A stretch of 64,000 nucleotides of DNA, from the NCBI RefSeq assembly GCF_963855985.1, contig NC_087093.1, positions 12,973,001-13,037,000 of the forward strand, written 5' to 3'. Of this stretch, positions 1 through 10,916 are shown piece by piece. The translations under genes and the position numbers were made by a program. Under the pieces are notes generated by a model that saw nothing but the letters and a program-made list of their open reading frames with translations, did no database searches and had not been told where the DNA came from. Position 1 is the stretch's first letter. Each line of letters starts with the position of its first letter. This stretch comes from Ostrinia nubilalis (taxonomy: Eukaryota > Arthropoda > Insecta > Lepidoptera > Crambidae).

Positions 1-30
1 GTTCTGAACCACTACACCAAACGGCCGACT
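1..30 (-). repeat. 5' head of tRNA-derived SINE, cut by window edge
   Basis: Read on the minus strand this is the first 30 bases of the same tRNA-like SINE found on the plus strand near 30849. It includes the pol III A-box region (tggtgtagtgg). The rest of the element would lie to the left of the window. Confidence 0.65.
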
Positions 31-51
31 TGATTGATGATCTAATGATTG

Positions 52-427
52 ATGATTTCCACAAAGGCCGGCCACAAATAAAATGTATTATGAATAAAAG
101 AAAAAATAAAAAGAAGGTAAATAACGCAAAACAAAATAATACATGTACTCTCTGAGAAGCAGACGAACCAATAAGAAACTTATTAAACAATTAACCAGAG
201 TCTTTAAGTTAAATAACTCAAATTATTTAGGACATCTGCTTGAGATCAACATTATGTCATTAACTTCTTAACAATCAATAATATCATTCTGGTACATAAG
301 GTAGGTAATAGTAAGATCTACCCATCTGAAAATATAAATACCTATAAATGGTAGCGGCCTGCATCCAGCGCCTTCCTGCTACCTTTATGAGGTCGTCGGT
401 CCACCTTGTGGGTGGAGGTCCTACGCT
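52..427 (-). mobile_element. RTE-type LINE 3' fragment interrupted by about 275 bp
   Basis: Bases 52-70 (gatttccacaaaggccgg) and 350-427 (ggtagcggcctgcatccagc onward) are adjacent pieces in other copies of the RTE tail, such as 39045-39130. Here they are separated by AT-rich sequence at 72-346. The second piece encodes, on the minus strand, the tail's GRPPTRW..DDL and KVAG residues, with decay. The intervening sequence looks like a later insertion, but I do not recognise it. Confidence 0.5.
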
Positions 428-1684
428 ATAGGAATTACTTAAATACACGGGGATAATGTATGGCTGTGTATTTCAGAAAATATTTACACACACGAATATA
501 CATAGTGCCTGTAAATTCAATTCTAACACGCAACCTCACTGGCTTACCGCGATTTTATGGGCCTCGTACACAAATAAAGGATTGTATTGTCATACCCACT
601 TCAAGTCACATAATGGAAAAAAAACATTCTTACCTACAGTAGGTATTTTAGGGCAGTCTGGCACAATGTTGGCAAACACAGTGGGTTTTCCTACTGTCTT
701 TATACTTAATATGAGTATAATACCTCAACATTGACTAAAAAGTTAGCTACGTTTTCACTGCAAAAGAAAATTAAATATTATAAATTAGTACCTTCTGTGC
801 TTTTTAAGTATAACATAGCACAGTTTTTAAATACCAAGTAAAAAAAAACATTTATTGCTAATTAGTAATTATAAAGACGTCGGTTCTTTACGTGAATAAG
901 TAAAGTGCCTAGATTGACTTTAATTTCAGACAAATTGGAAAACATTATCACCTCCTGATCCTGATCCATAATTACGTACAATTTTCATCGTCATAGAATG
1001 TAATTTTACGCCAAAAACATGTTTTCCTTAAATAAATCAACATTGTGGGGATCATAAACGTAGATTTGGAACCGAGCGAGAGCATAAAACCTCGCGTCTC
1101 ACAGATTACATTGCAAATCCGTTAGGTATTAAATTCGTGACAAAATACTGTGGTCCGTGTTTGAAAGGAAGAATAGGTATGCAAGTATTACACGGTGGCA
1201 TTGAAAATGATACGAAGTTATCATTTGAAAATAACTCGTGCATCGTCTAATAATAATATGATTCAGGGGATATTTTTACGACTGTTTAGTTCGGGTTTTC
1301 AAAATGAGGTAATAATAAATAGGGTCTACGAAATAACTACTGATTTTCCTAACAAGTGACAACTCAATTAATAACCCATTAGATTTTCAGCACTAAACTA
1401 AAGTTTAATAGTCTATATTGCCTTGACATTATCAGTTGAGAGTCACCAACTGAGAAAATACGTAATTATTATGGTCGTATTTACAAAACTAACGTTCAAA
1501 ACTCGATTAAAACTCATTCAAATCTTATGCCTTCTATTCCTGAATGCAGATTCCTACTTCGTTAATTCATAAATGGACCTCAGTAAACTAAAGGCTAACG
1601 ATTGTTTGGTCCCTCCCTGATAGCGGTGAGCGTCTGTCCAGCGTGATTAATTGTAATATAAATAAATTAGCAGCAAAAACCTAC
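428..1684. other. AT-rich intergenic sequence, nothing recognised
   Basis: I see no gene, foldback or known repeat here. A 92-codon open frame at 456-734 has no recognisable domain, no biased codon use and no splice context, so I treat it as chance. Confidence 0.4.
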
Positions 1685-1768
1685 CTTGCTGAAAGGGTCG
1701 GGGATATGACGTTGTTTGATGAATGGGGGCACAATTAATTTAACTATTGTTGTAACACTATGTGTCAG
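1685..1768 (-). CDS. candidate internal exon (weak)
   Basis: On the minus strand an open frame of 28 codons ends exactly at a good splice donor (CAGCAAG|GTAGGT, exon end at 1685). The residues just before the donor (VPPFIKQRHIPDPFSK) look protein-like. A stop lies immediately upstream, so an acceptor would have to fall between about 1768 and 1730. The only AGs there have a poor pyrimidine tract. It would be an internal exon ending in phase 0. I do not recognise the family, and it could be chance. Confidence 0.22.
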
Positions 1769-2411
1769 CTGTCAACGAGCGAGATTGAAATGGAAGCGCT
1801 AAATGAAAATACATGCACGCTCCGAAATCACAATGGCATTCTGAACATTTGATATGTCATCTAAATGTGAACATGTATGAGAACCAGTACCTAAGTAATC
1901 TCATATAGTAAATTTTATTATGAATTAGGTAAATCAGAGAGTCTCTAACTAGTCAGTTGAGAAACGCGCAACATAAAGTTATATGTAGATAGTATCAGGA
2001 TAGGAAAATACGTCACAAATTTTATGGTTAAATTCATCATCAGAAAATATTATGATTCTTTGTACTTGCATTATTTTTATAAAAAGTAACTGAAACTGAT
2101 TTATAGGCAAAAAATACATACTCAATATGCTCAACAAAACGTAACAGCCTGTCTGATTCGAAGGCACCTAATTGTAAGACCCAGTCATTCTTTCGGAATT
2201 ACAGACGCGACTCGCATAAACGTTTCGCGGCAATGTCACTCAGATGTCGATTACTTATTAAAAACAAACAAAAGAAGGCAGAAAAAGTCCCGAAAATAAA
2301 ATAACAAGACTAAGAGCACGCAACAAGTGCCATCAAAGACACGTCCGTCAAAGTTCCCGGCGAGTCACACCGTAACGTGTAACACTGAGACTCGCTGAGA
2401 AAAAATCCCAT
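1769..2411. other. intergenic, nothing recognised
   Basis: The sequence is AT-rich, with a more GC-balanced patch around 2200-2400. There is no supported gene or repeat. Confidence 0.35.
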
Positions 2412-2414
2412 TAA

Positions 2415-2747
2415 GGCTATGTTCACATGTAACGCGTGTTAACGCAGGTCAACGCGGAATTTATAAAGAGTTCACATGACAAGCGCTAACGCGCGTTGCA
2501 AGGAGCTCGTCAGTCTGTTTCGAAAGAGCTTAGAAAATGGACGTGGAAGAAGCTATTGCGGTGGAAGCACGCGCTCATCTGTCAAACTCAAACAATCAAC
2601 GGAAGTTACATAGCTGTCAAAGCGCGCATCAGAGCGCCGCGTCAACGCTCGCTGACGCGCGTTAACGAGCGCTCATGTGATCGGTTGTATGTAAATATTA
2701 CGATGTTTAGTCGCGCGATTTGAAAATTTTGCCATCTGAATATAGCC
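2415..2747. mobile_element. PIF/Harbinger-like MITE with short internal ORF
   Basis: The element starts GGCTATGTTCACATG and ends ATAGCC, and a TAA trinucleotide flanks both sides (2412-2414 and 2748-2750). A 3-bp TWA duplication is typical of PIF/Harbinger. Sub-terminal AACGCG/CGCGTTAACG motifs occur in both orientations. Inside, 2537-2665 (+) is a 42-codon frame starting MDVEEAIAVEARAHL in good Kozak context. This could be a remnant of a transposase 5' exon, but that is inference. The terminal repeats are short (6-7 bp), so the class is provisional. Confidence 0.45.
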
Positions 2748-2750
2748 TAA

Positions 2751-2953
2751 GTCACACTATCATTCGTTAGGACATTTTTTTACCTATCTTCCCAACCGGT
2801 CACACTCTAATCTGTACTTTCGAACAGATGGACAGATTTTAATGTATTTTTACATGGTTTCTTAGTAACGAAATCTAATAAACTTACATTAAAGGTGTGT
2901 GTGAACCGTTGGAAAGATAGGTAAAACAAATGTTCTAACGAGTAACAGTGTGA
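2751..2953. repeat. foldback MITE
   Basis: The left arm (tcacactatcattcgttagg, then acctatctt.ccaac) and the right arm (gttggaaagataggt, then gttctaacgagtaacagtgtga) are imperfect inverted copies of about 55-60 bp. The element directly abuts the Harbinger-like MITE on its left. Confidence 0.5.
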
Positions 2954-3785
2954 ATTGATAGGATTTTTTCTCCAACGAATAACAGTTACACGTTTCGGTG
3001 TGACTGTTTGGGAACAGGCCCGTCAAAACCGTTCCGAGCTCATTCATAGCCCCTCGTTCCAGCTTTTCATTACATTACTTCTGGCGATACTTTTTAAATG
3101 GAAATATCTGTTGTCTTTTTTAAGAGAAAAGTTTATGAATCTTATTAGCAGTAAAATGTAAAGCGAAAATATGATTGACTAAAAGTTTTGCATTTTTATA
3201 TGACGTCGTTTAGAGTAACAATATTTTGACGGAATGAAATGTTGGTTAGAAAATACAATATTAGGGATAGTCTTACTGATAATTAAAGTGAATTTTCGAA
3301 TAAAAGCACCATTGAGCTTTTGAAATAAGAAAAATATGAGAAGTATCCTTATTTATACTTCCGAACAAACCGTCTATAAAATTTTGGAAAAGGAAAAAGT
3401 TTGTTTCAAGTTAAGAAGCCACTATGTTCAATATTAAAATCCCATAGCTCCATTGTATTATAAAGTATGTAGGTACGTTGATTAAGATTAGTAAGTTTTT
3501 GGCACTGAAAAACGAACTAAGATACTTAGATTGATTTATTATAGATCTGTTTGTTCCAACCTTCCAACACACAAACATTTGTCAGCAAAATTAGCGATCG
3601 CAACATTTTCCAGAATCTAAATCCATTTCCTTGTTACCTAATGCCAAGATGTTTGTACAAACGTTTGTTAAAAACCCAAAGGAATGAGAAAGTTCAAGAG
3701 AAGCTTTTAACTAAATTGCTTAGCCCAAAAAAATCTATTGAAAGGCGAACGGTCTGAATAATCACACTGGGATTATTTTTAAACA
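2954..3785. other. AT-rich intergenic, nothing recognised
   Basis: Two 68-codon frames (2955-3161 and 3551-3757, +) have AT-driven composition and no recognisable motif. I see no repeat or gene. Confidence 0.35.
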
Positions 3786-3879
3786 ACGACAGCACTTCAA
3801 GCTAAACACAGTGGCTCTTATCTCGACGTAATAGAGGTTATTTTGTGACAAAAATGTATAGTCTGATGTGCTGTCGTCT
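3786..3879. repeat. short foldback repeat, copy 1 of 3 (gacagcac family)
   Basis: The ends are cgacagcacttcaag and gtgctgtcgtctg, an inverted pair. The same arrangement recurs near 12831-12916 and 61459-61560, which supports a dispersed MITE of about 95-105 bp. Confidence 0.5.
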
Positions 3880-4082
3880 GTAGTATAGATAAAAGTAAGT
3901 TGTGCTATAAATACTAAACACGGACCCGTCTATCTTGTTGAAGACAATTGCTTCTCTCAAGCTTCTCTCTTCGGTAAATTAAATAATGTAGCCCGCATGT
4001 GTGTAATGAGGTGTCTATCTAATGAACAGCTATGAATTGTATTATTGAGAGGGACTAAGTAAGATTTGTATTCCTTGGACAA

Positions 4083-4254
4083 TCGTTCGTTCGTTTCAGC
4101 CAAATGACGTCCCCTGCTGGACAAAGGCCTCCCCAAGGCTTTCCATAGTGAACGGTCCTGCGTTTCCCGCACCCAGGTTCTTCCCGCGACCTTTACCAGA
4201 TCGTCTTCCAGCCCTTGGTCACTACTCGACAACTTTTCTGCCCCAACGGCCATC
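4083..4254 (-). mobile_element. RTE-type LINE 3' end
   Basis: On the minus strand this encodes a decayed LINE C-terminus (EDDLVKVAGRTWV...QDRS.WK) and ends in the (CGAACGAA)n simple-repeat tail typical of this family. It is 5'-truncated to about 170 bp. Confidence 0.7.
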
Positions 4255-5309
4255 GTCACTTGATTTTTAGCAACTGCAATGGCACTTGATTTTAGCAATT
4301 CTGCGACCTTGGACAATAAATAATAAGCTTAAATAAAATGTTGGTTTTCATCATACATAGAGCTAGGTTTTTATCTATATTTATCTTTATTAACGACTTT
4401 TAACTTTTGAGCTGAATAAAATAAGCATCCAGATAAATATGACGTTCTTTTTTGGCAGAATAACCACTATTTTAAACGTAAAAAATAAGTATAAACGAAA
4501 TTGGACGTGACAATTCAATTTAAACTGTAATTTGAGCTATATCGTAACGAAGTCATAATAATATTGGCTTGAGCCCGTTTTCGCCATGTTCCTCACTATT
4601 TGAAAAGGTTGAAGGGGTAGCCTTTTATTTCGAAAAGGTCGACTTAGGAAAACATTAGCTTTGGCCCTCGAAATAAGGTTCAACGAACGTATCTACTTAC
4701 ATTATTTTCGATCTCGTATTATCTTAGTACCTAAATCTACATATCCTTTGATCTGCAATAATAATAGAAGTGAGTTCTCTGCCTTATGATGCTTACACCA
4801 ATTAGTAAAGGCACGACATCTGCTCGAAAAAAAGCTTAAAAAATCACCAGCGTTATGGCTACATCATCACCTAAGGAATAATTAGTGCAGGAGAATGTCG
4901 TATTCTCAAGCGACAGAAGCAAATGAAGGAATCCACTTTTTTATGCATGTATTTGACCACAATAGCACCTGGTGTCAAGTGAGATGCAGTCCGAGATGGT
5001 ACATTATTTACTATTCGACTCTACCTTCGGTCATAGATATAGAATAAAATTATCTAAATAAATGAATAAGTTTATATTCATTCTGATAAAGTCTTTATGA
5101 TCACAAAACTTGATTCAAACTTGAGACTATTATCCACAACCAACCACAAACTTTAACTAATATGGACCTGATATCACTGAAACTATTCAAGATAAAATAC
5201 TGAAACTGTAAAAACGTGCTTTATTCATAGTTACACTTCTGTTATAATATTGCTTACTTTTCACTCTACTGACATGGTCCCTTATCTTTTACCTCCTTCA
5301 AGTACCTTA
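4255..5309. other. intergenic with one small LINE-like relic
   Basis: At about 4972-5005 the string gtcaagtgagatgcagtccgagatgg matches the relics at 15776 and 28740. The rest is AT-rich with nothing recognised. Confidence 0.35.
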
Positions 5310-5425
5310 TGCCCGTTTTCACCATCAATCCCTAATTTTTAAGTGACCCCAATGGTAACAAATAACTGGATTTCTGTTGTCATAGGGGTCACTTAAAAAT
5401 TAAGGATTGATGGTGAAAACGGGCA
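5310..5425. mobile_element. foldback MITE, TGCCCGTTTTCACC family, copy 1
   Basis: Terminal inverted repeats TGCCCGTTTTCACCATCAAT and its complement enclose a near-palindrome of 116 bp. Both sides are flanked by TTA (5307-5309 and 5426-5428). A second copy with the same TTA duplication lies at 55310-55426. A 3-bp TTA duplication fits PIF/Harbinger-type MITEs. Confidence 0.75.
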
Positions 5426-6251
5426 TTAATCCCTCATCTGCATTCTGTATCTACCTACCTTCACTTACTTCAGAGAGAAATGAATTGAGAGATGTTTTTA
5501 AATGCTATTTTTAATGAAATTGAAATATCGCCGTTTAAGGTTTCATTTAATTTATTTAAACCAGGTTACCCATAATATAATTATTTTCGTTAATTTATGA
5601 AAATATCAAATTAGCCCGTAATCCTGAATCCTGATACATAAAGTTAGCCTATTTTTATTATTTTTATTCAGAACAACAGACGTTAACGTTTAAGGTAGAT
5701 AAGAAAAACTTGCCCCCAAACTTGCAACAAGAATATAATCTTCCTTGTCACACCCTCATTCACATGAGTCTCACATAGAGAGGGATTTAATAAATTTGGA
5801 GGGCTGCGTCTGTGAGATCACTTTAAGACTGACAGAATTAATTTATCATGAGGAATTAAATGTGTTTGTGTGACAGGCCTAATTAAATGTTCGGGGTGTC
5901 CTCGCGAAATTTGAAGGACATTAAAGGGTTATTATGAACTAGCGATTGTCTGCGGATTTGTCTACATGGACGTTCGTAGGAGGGCATATTTTTATAAGCT
6001 CATAGAATGACTTGTCAGCGTATTCGTCTACGTTCGTCGTAGAAGGGCTTATTTTTAGAAGTCCTAGAATATGATCAATGAGGCGTGCCAATTCTACAGT
6101 AGGCAGGTGTGTTATCGTCTACATTGTGCATTTTGTATTTCTCTAATCTAACTGTTATGTAGTGTGCTATCTAATCTATGTTTTCAAAAGTTTCGAGTTG
6201 TGTCGAATAGGTATTTTGAAATAAAAAAAGTCTCATTTTGGCAAAAGCAAC
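5426..6251. other. AT-rich intergenic, nothing recognised
   Basis: No gene or repeat is supported. The segment around 5955-6060 contains two related blocks (acgttcgtaggaggg and acgttcgtcgtagaagggc) that may be a decayed local duplication. Confidence 0.3.
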
Positions 6252-6923
6252 AATCAAAATCAAAAATATTCAGTTTAGACCACAAGTGGCACTTATGAAC
6301 GTTAAAATATAGTAAATAATATTAAAAAAAAAGGTAGCCTTTATACATTATATTACAACACATAATGTATGCTTTGTGAATGTGGTTTAGTTTTGTCATT
6401 ACTTATGTTAGATAGATAAGTAGCGTAACTATTAGTTTCCTAGCCTAAAATTAGGTACAACAAAATTTCTATGGCAGCATGAAATATGACATTCTCTGGG
6501 TATAAAATATGACATTATCATCACATTAACCTTTAAGTACTCCCGATGGGATTTCCATGGCACCAAAGTATAATGGCATATTTATCCAAAACTAGCGGCC
6601 ACCAGCGACTTCGTACACGGGATCCCGTTTTACCCCTCTTGGGGGTTGTATTTTGCAAAATCCCGTCTTAATGAGCAGCTACGTTTTAAAAGGAACCCCC
6701 CATGCAAAATTTGAGACTTCTAGCACTTGTAGTTTCTGAGATTTCGTGAAAGTGAGTGAGTAAGTCAGTCTGATAGGGCTGGTAGGGCCCAAAAGATAAG
6801 GAGACATGTAAAGTGCCCCATAAGGGCTACCTTTTCTTTTTTTATTATTTTCTATTGACGTTCATAAGTGCCACTTGTGGTCTAAACTGAATAAATATTT
6901 TTGATTTTGATTTTTGATTTTGA
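6252..6923. repeat. composite repeat bounded by inverted arms
   Basis: Arms 6252-6342 and 6831-6923 are inverted copies carrying cagtttagaccacaagtggc, acttatgaacgtt, an A-rich run and ggtagcc. The outer edges are runs of atcaaaat/attttgat. Between them, 6592 to about 6790 is a minus-strand Helitron-like piece (ctagcggcc..ccagcgacttcg). This is either one foldback transposon or two inverted insertions. Confidence 0.5.
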
Positions 6924-7678
6924 CTTCGCTTACATAGATTCACACTTTAATAGAACCATGGCATCGAACGTTTCAAAACCCAACATTCAATTCCAAATAT
7001 GACATTTTCCACAGTAAAACCCGCGCTGTTTACAGGCCAGCGATTGAAGCGGCAATATCCGCTGCAATCTCGCCGCGTGTATCTGGGCCGACCTGCAACT
7101 GCTGGTAACTAAATGCAGATTACAGCTGCAACCGTGGCACAAGACTAGTAGTTTGCGGTTTGCAATACAAGTGTGATACCTACTGTGTACAGTGTTAGCA
7201 GTTTATGGTTTAGCTGGAGGTGAAACGGAGATCAACTATTATAATATTCAATAGAAGAATAAAAGCGCCTAAAGTCTGTTTTGTATTTAATTTGTCAGTT
7301 AATGTGTGGTGTGCAATAAAGAATATTTTCCTATCTTTTTTGGTTTTAAATTTTACTAAAACATAAAATAAAAGATAAAATCGCAGCAATAACTCATGGC
7401 TAAGAGCTTTTTTTTATTATGAACAATACAAGTAGGTAGACAAATCCTAACTTCAGCTATATAAATGTGCGCATTCAACTGAATTTTTCCGTCAGAGAGA
7501 TTCAAACCTGCAACGCAGCTATCGTGGCAATCTGATACAAGAACAAACATGAAAAGCCATTTTCAACTCATAATTGCTAAACCAGCGTTATGTAGCAAAT
7601 ACAAATACATTGACTCTAAAAGTGCAGACTGCAGTACTAAAAAGATCTCAATTCCCACTACTCGATTAAGTAGTAATT
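6924..7678. other. intergenic, nothing recognised
   Basis: No supported gene. A GC-richer patch at 7020-7140 shows no splice-bounded open frame. Confidence 0.3.
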
Positions 7679-7765
7679 GTTTAATCCTTCAAGGCCCGCG
7701 AATCTAGACACAATAGATAAATCAATTGTTATGGCATTAATGTATGCCGTCTGGGACTTTAAAGG
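7679..7765 (+). repeat. dispersed repeat, copy 1
   Basis: The stretch containing ccgcgaatctagacacaata, atcaattgttatg and gccgtctgggac matches, on the opposite strand, 51022-51112. A weaker relative of part of it (attgtgtctcgattcgctgg) occurs near 32165. Confidence 0.5.
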
Positions 7766-7956
7766 TTAATCGAGAGCCACTTGCTAACATCGAGTTCTCG
7801 GGAGCAATAAAGGGAACCCTGCCATTTTATGACGCCTTTCGATTTAGTTGGTTAAACGTCGCTTGCCGGTGAATTATTGGCTTGACCGCTTCACTTTTCT
7901 TATGTAATCTTTGGTAGAAGAAATATAGAGTCAACTGCAATAATAATAACAATGAA

Positions 7957-8050
7957 AAGGCTGGGTTGCACCATCTTATTTTGACTTTAACAAACGTCAA
8001 AAATCTTTCAAACAATTAACGTCAAAAGTAAGTTGATGCAACTCAGCCTT
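7957..8050. mobile_element. MITE, GGCTGGGTTGCACC family, copy 1
   Basis: The inverted ends are aaggctgggttgcaccatctt and its imperfect complement aagttgatgcaactcagcctt. The interior has caaacgtcaaaaatcttt. It is shorter than the other three copies (14574, 41772, 57961). Confidence 0.7.
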
Positions 8051-8254
8051 AAATGTCCTTTACTTGCTTCAAATTGGTTTTTCAGCTATAAAGTTTTTAA
8101 TGGAGGTTCAGAGATCACTTTTAGTATTGTTTTTGGAGATGATGATAATGGACTACAAATTTTATTCATCTACGTAATAAATAATAATAAGTGATAAATT
8201 AAAGTTATTTTAAGCCAAAAGGTTACAAAAATAATTAACTTTTTAAAAAAATAA

Positions 8255-8661
8255 AACCGACTTTAAATGCGTGAACACAAAAAAAACTAAAAATTGAAAT
8301 TATTGCGTATAAAAAAGTTCATCCCCAATTTTCCACCCTTGGGGGTGAAATATTTTCTTCAAATTCGCATGAAACCACCCTTTTGATAATACCTATTCAA
8401 CAAAAAAATAATCGTTCAAATTGATTTATAATCGGCGGAGATATTGCGTATAAAAAAGTTCATCCCCAATTTTCCACCCTTGGGGGTTGTTTTTTCTATT
8501 ATTAAATTTAAATGGGACCACCCTTGAGGTATTACCTATACGCAGAAAAAAGATTTGTTCAAATCGGTTCATAATAATTGGCGGAGTTATCGCGTAACAA
8601 ACATAGAAAAAAAAAAACATACGGGTCGAATTGAGAACCTCCTCCTTTTTTGAAGTCGGTT
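8255..8661. repeat. AACCGACTT-bounded repeat with internal tandem duplication
   Basis: The element begins aaccgacttt and ends gaagtcggtt, an inverted pair. Two units of about 141 bp start at 8302 and 8443 (attgcgtataaaaaagttca, then ccaccc(t)tggggg) and end near ggcggag. Isolated pieces of the end sequence recur at 16068-16100 and 53950-53985. Confidence 0.55.
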
Positions 8662-9757
8662 GATGAATGGAAAACATAATTTCTTTCGGAATGTAAATGA
8701 AATTTTTCCACTCTTACCATTATAAGGAAAGTCATTAGTTCGGACGTCAATGAATAAGTAAATTATAATAGCCTTCAGCTAAACACTGCCTCTTAAAAAT
8801 AAGCGCCATTTTGAATGAATTATCAAAGCCTGAAAAAATAGGTGTTACAGGTACGGTAAAGGTATACCTATTATTTGCTAAACTAAAATCCACGTTAAAT
8901 ATGTTTTTTCCATGGAAAATTACGTTGGAAAATGAAAACGCAATATCGAAGTTATTTCCACGACAGCTGTGCATGGAGTTGATAAATTACCTACATTTTT
9001 ACCAGCGTTTCCAGGAATATCAAACTACCCGTTCTTTTTCTGTTTGCTCCTGAAACACTAAAGGCTATTTCTTTTATGCTTGTGGTGTATTTACAGCATA
9101 ATTTGTACACGATTGCCGATGGTTTATTGCATAAAATAATTATAGGAAAAACTGTGAAAATAAGCGTTAGGCATCTTAGTACTAGTACCTATATTTAATA
9201 TGATTTTGTTACTTCATCAATGTTTTTACTGTAATCTATATCATAAAATAGCAATGACTTACAAATATTTATATTTTAACCGATTCTGAACAAATTTGTG
9301 AATGAAAAATCATGATACATTTTAAGAAATTCATTATGCTGAAAAACATTTTAAGTATTTTTTGTCGTTTTGAATTGTGGCCTATGATTTTAAGCTATTA
9401 AAATTCGGATGTATAAACAATGACATTGCAAAGTTTCATCAAAATCCATTCAGTCGTCTTTGCGTGAAAAAGTAGTTAAAATCCTTACAAACTTTCAGAT
9501 TCATATTATGTAATGTTTAGCATTGAAATTTAGGACGGTCAATCAATTTAATTCTATTCCTTCTCATATCCACAGTACACCCTGTATAACCTACAAGTCG
9601 CCATACCACGTAATCCGCGAGTAACTAGATTGATCCCACCTCATTAACTCGTGCATCAAACTGGTTAAACTGGTGTTAGCTCATTACCGGTAATGATAAC
9701 CGAATTTCCACGGCCGGGGATTAATAATAACGCTTATGCTATCATAACAGCTCATAT
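8662..9757. other. AT-rich intergenic with Helitron relic
   Basis: At about 9430-9480, agtttcatcaaaatccattc followed by gcgtgaaa matches the interior of the Helitron-like copies. Overlapping open frames on both strands at 8747-9053 have no recognisable domain. Confidence 0.35.
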
Positions 9758-10076
9758 TCTACTAATAATATTATGAATGCGAAAGTTTGGATGTCTGGAT
9801 GTTTGTTACTCTTTCACACAAAAAGTACTAAACGGATTTTGACGAAACTTTACAGTATTAATGTTTATAATCCAGAATAACATATCCTACTAATATTATA
9901 AATGCAAAAGTTTGGATGTCTGGATGTTTGTTAATCTTTCACGCAAAAAGTACTGAACGGATTTTGACGAAACTTTACAGTATTAATGTTTATAATCCAG
10001 AATAACGTATAGGCTATAATTTATGACGATCTGTGAAACTAAATTTCACGCGGGTGAAGCCGCGGGCAAAAGCTAG
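9758..10076 (+). mobile_element. Helitron-like element, truncated copy then full copy
   Basis: Two head-to-tail units of about 130-190 bp share gcgaaagtttggatgtctgg or close variants. The second runs 9885-10076. It starts TCCTACTAATATTATAAATG after an A and ends in a hairpin (gcgggtgaagccgcgggc) then AAAAGCTAG before a T. 5'-TC, a 3' hairpin, CTRR and an A/T target are Helitron hallmarks. The short size means non-autonomous. It resembles the lepidopteran Lep1-type repeats. Confidence 0.7.
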
Positions 10077-10216
10077 TACTAAATAAATAGGGATGCGTGT
10101 GTACTAAAATACTGCCAATTGAGTGACTCTGACACCTATCTTCATCACTATCCCAAAGTTTTAGCCCTAAGCTTTTTTGAAGAAGAATGCCTTAAGGAAT
10201 TAAGCTCACCAATTGT

Positions 10217-10360
10217 CATCATCATCATCATTTCAGCCATAGGACGTCCGTCGTCCACTGCTGAACGTAGGTCTCTCCCCCAATGATTTCCACAATGGCT
10301 GGTTGGTGGTGACCTGCATCCAGCGCCTTCCCGCTACCTTTATAAGGTCGTCGGTCCAAT
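10217..10360 (-). mobile_element. RTE-type LINE 3' end with (GATGAT)n tail
   Basis: The minus strand ends with the (atg)n tail. It carries the tail sequence gcctatgttcagcagtggac in decayed form and the DDL.KVAG region. It is 5'-truncated. Confidence 0.7.
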
Positions 10361-10682
10361 TGTACCAGTTGATTTATGTGGCATCAAAGAATAAATAAAT
10401 AAATAATGTAAGAATATTTTTTACAAGTAAGAACTCTCAACCCCGCATGATTCATAATTTTAATAAAAACGATCCAATATTACTAGAACTTATTCTTACT
10501 TATTATAACATTATAATCCTTCACTATTACAATAATTAATGTAAGTATTTTAAATTCTGCTATTTAGGAAGAATCAATTTGTATGTACACTACACAGTTA
10601 TACATATTCGTGGGTTTATTTCCTAACACGAATATGCATTATACACAGACGAAAGTACATCAATCTAAACACCGTTGCATCT

Positions 10683-10764
10683 TGTATACTTCTAATAGAT
10701 GCGAGTTCTCAACAGATTTCGAATTTAGAATCTGTTGAGAACTCGCATCTATTAGAAGTATACA
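10683..10764. repeat. perfect 36-bp hairpin
   Basis: Arms 10683-10718 and 10729-10764 are perfect complements with a 10-nt loop (tcgaatttag). The core reads gatgcgagttctcaacagat. It sits just upstream of the CpG-rich exon candidate at 10.8 kb. It could be a small foldback transposon or a source of hairpin RNA. Confidence 0.75.
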
Positions 10765-10824
10765 ATAAAATGTGTGATGACTGTACAATTCATAGGGCGC
10801 CCATCAACCTAGGGCGGACGGATC

Positions 10825-10916
10825 TTGCTTCGGCACCGCAGTCTATCGCGCGCACTCACACCGCGCGCACGTAACTCGCACCGCGACCATGTCTCTGTAA
10901 ACGATTCCGAACCGAG
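10825..10916 (+). other. candidate CpG-rich 5'UTR exon with splice donor
   Basis: This patch is rich in CpG (cgcgcgcactcacaccgcgc) in otherwise AT-rich DNA, and ends CCGAACCGAG|GTAAC, a fair donor. It contains only a short ATG frame (ATG TCT CTG TAA). A non-coding first exon is plausible. The plus-strand coding exon at 47465 starts with an acceptor and needs an upstream exon, so the two could belong to one gene with a 36-kb intron. That link is speculation. Confidence 0.35.

Noticed and set aside
456..734. 92-codon ORF as a gene
   Set aside because: Overlapping frames, AT-driven composition, no domain, splice signal or repeat relation.
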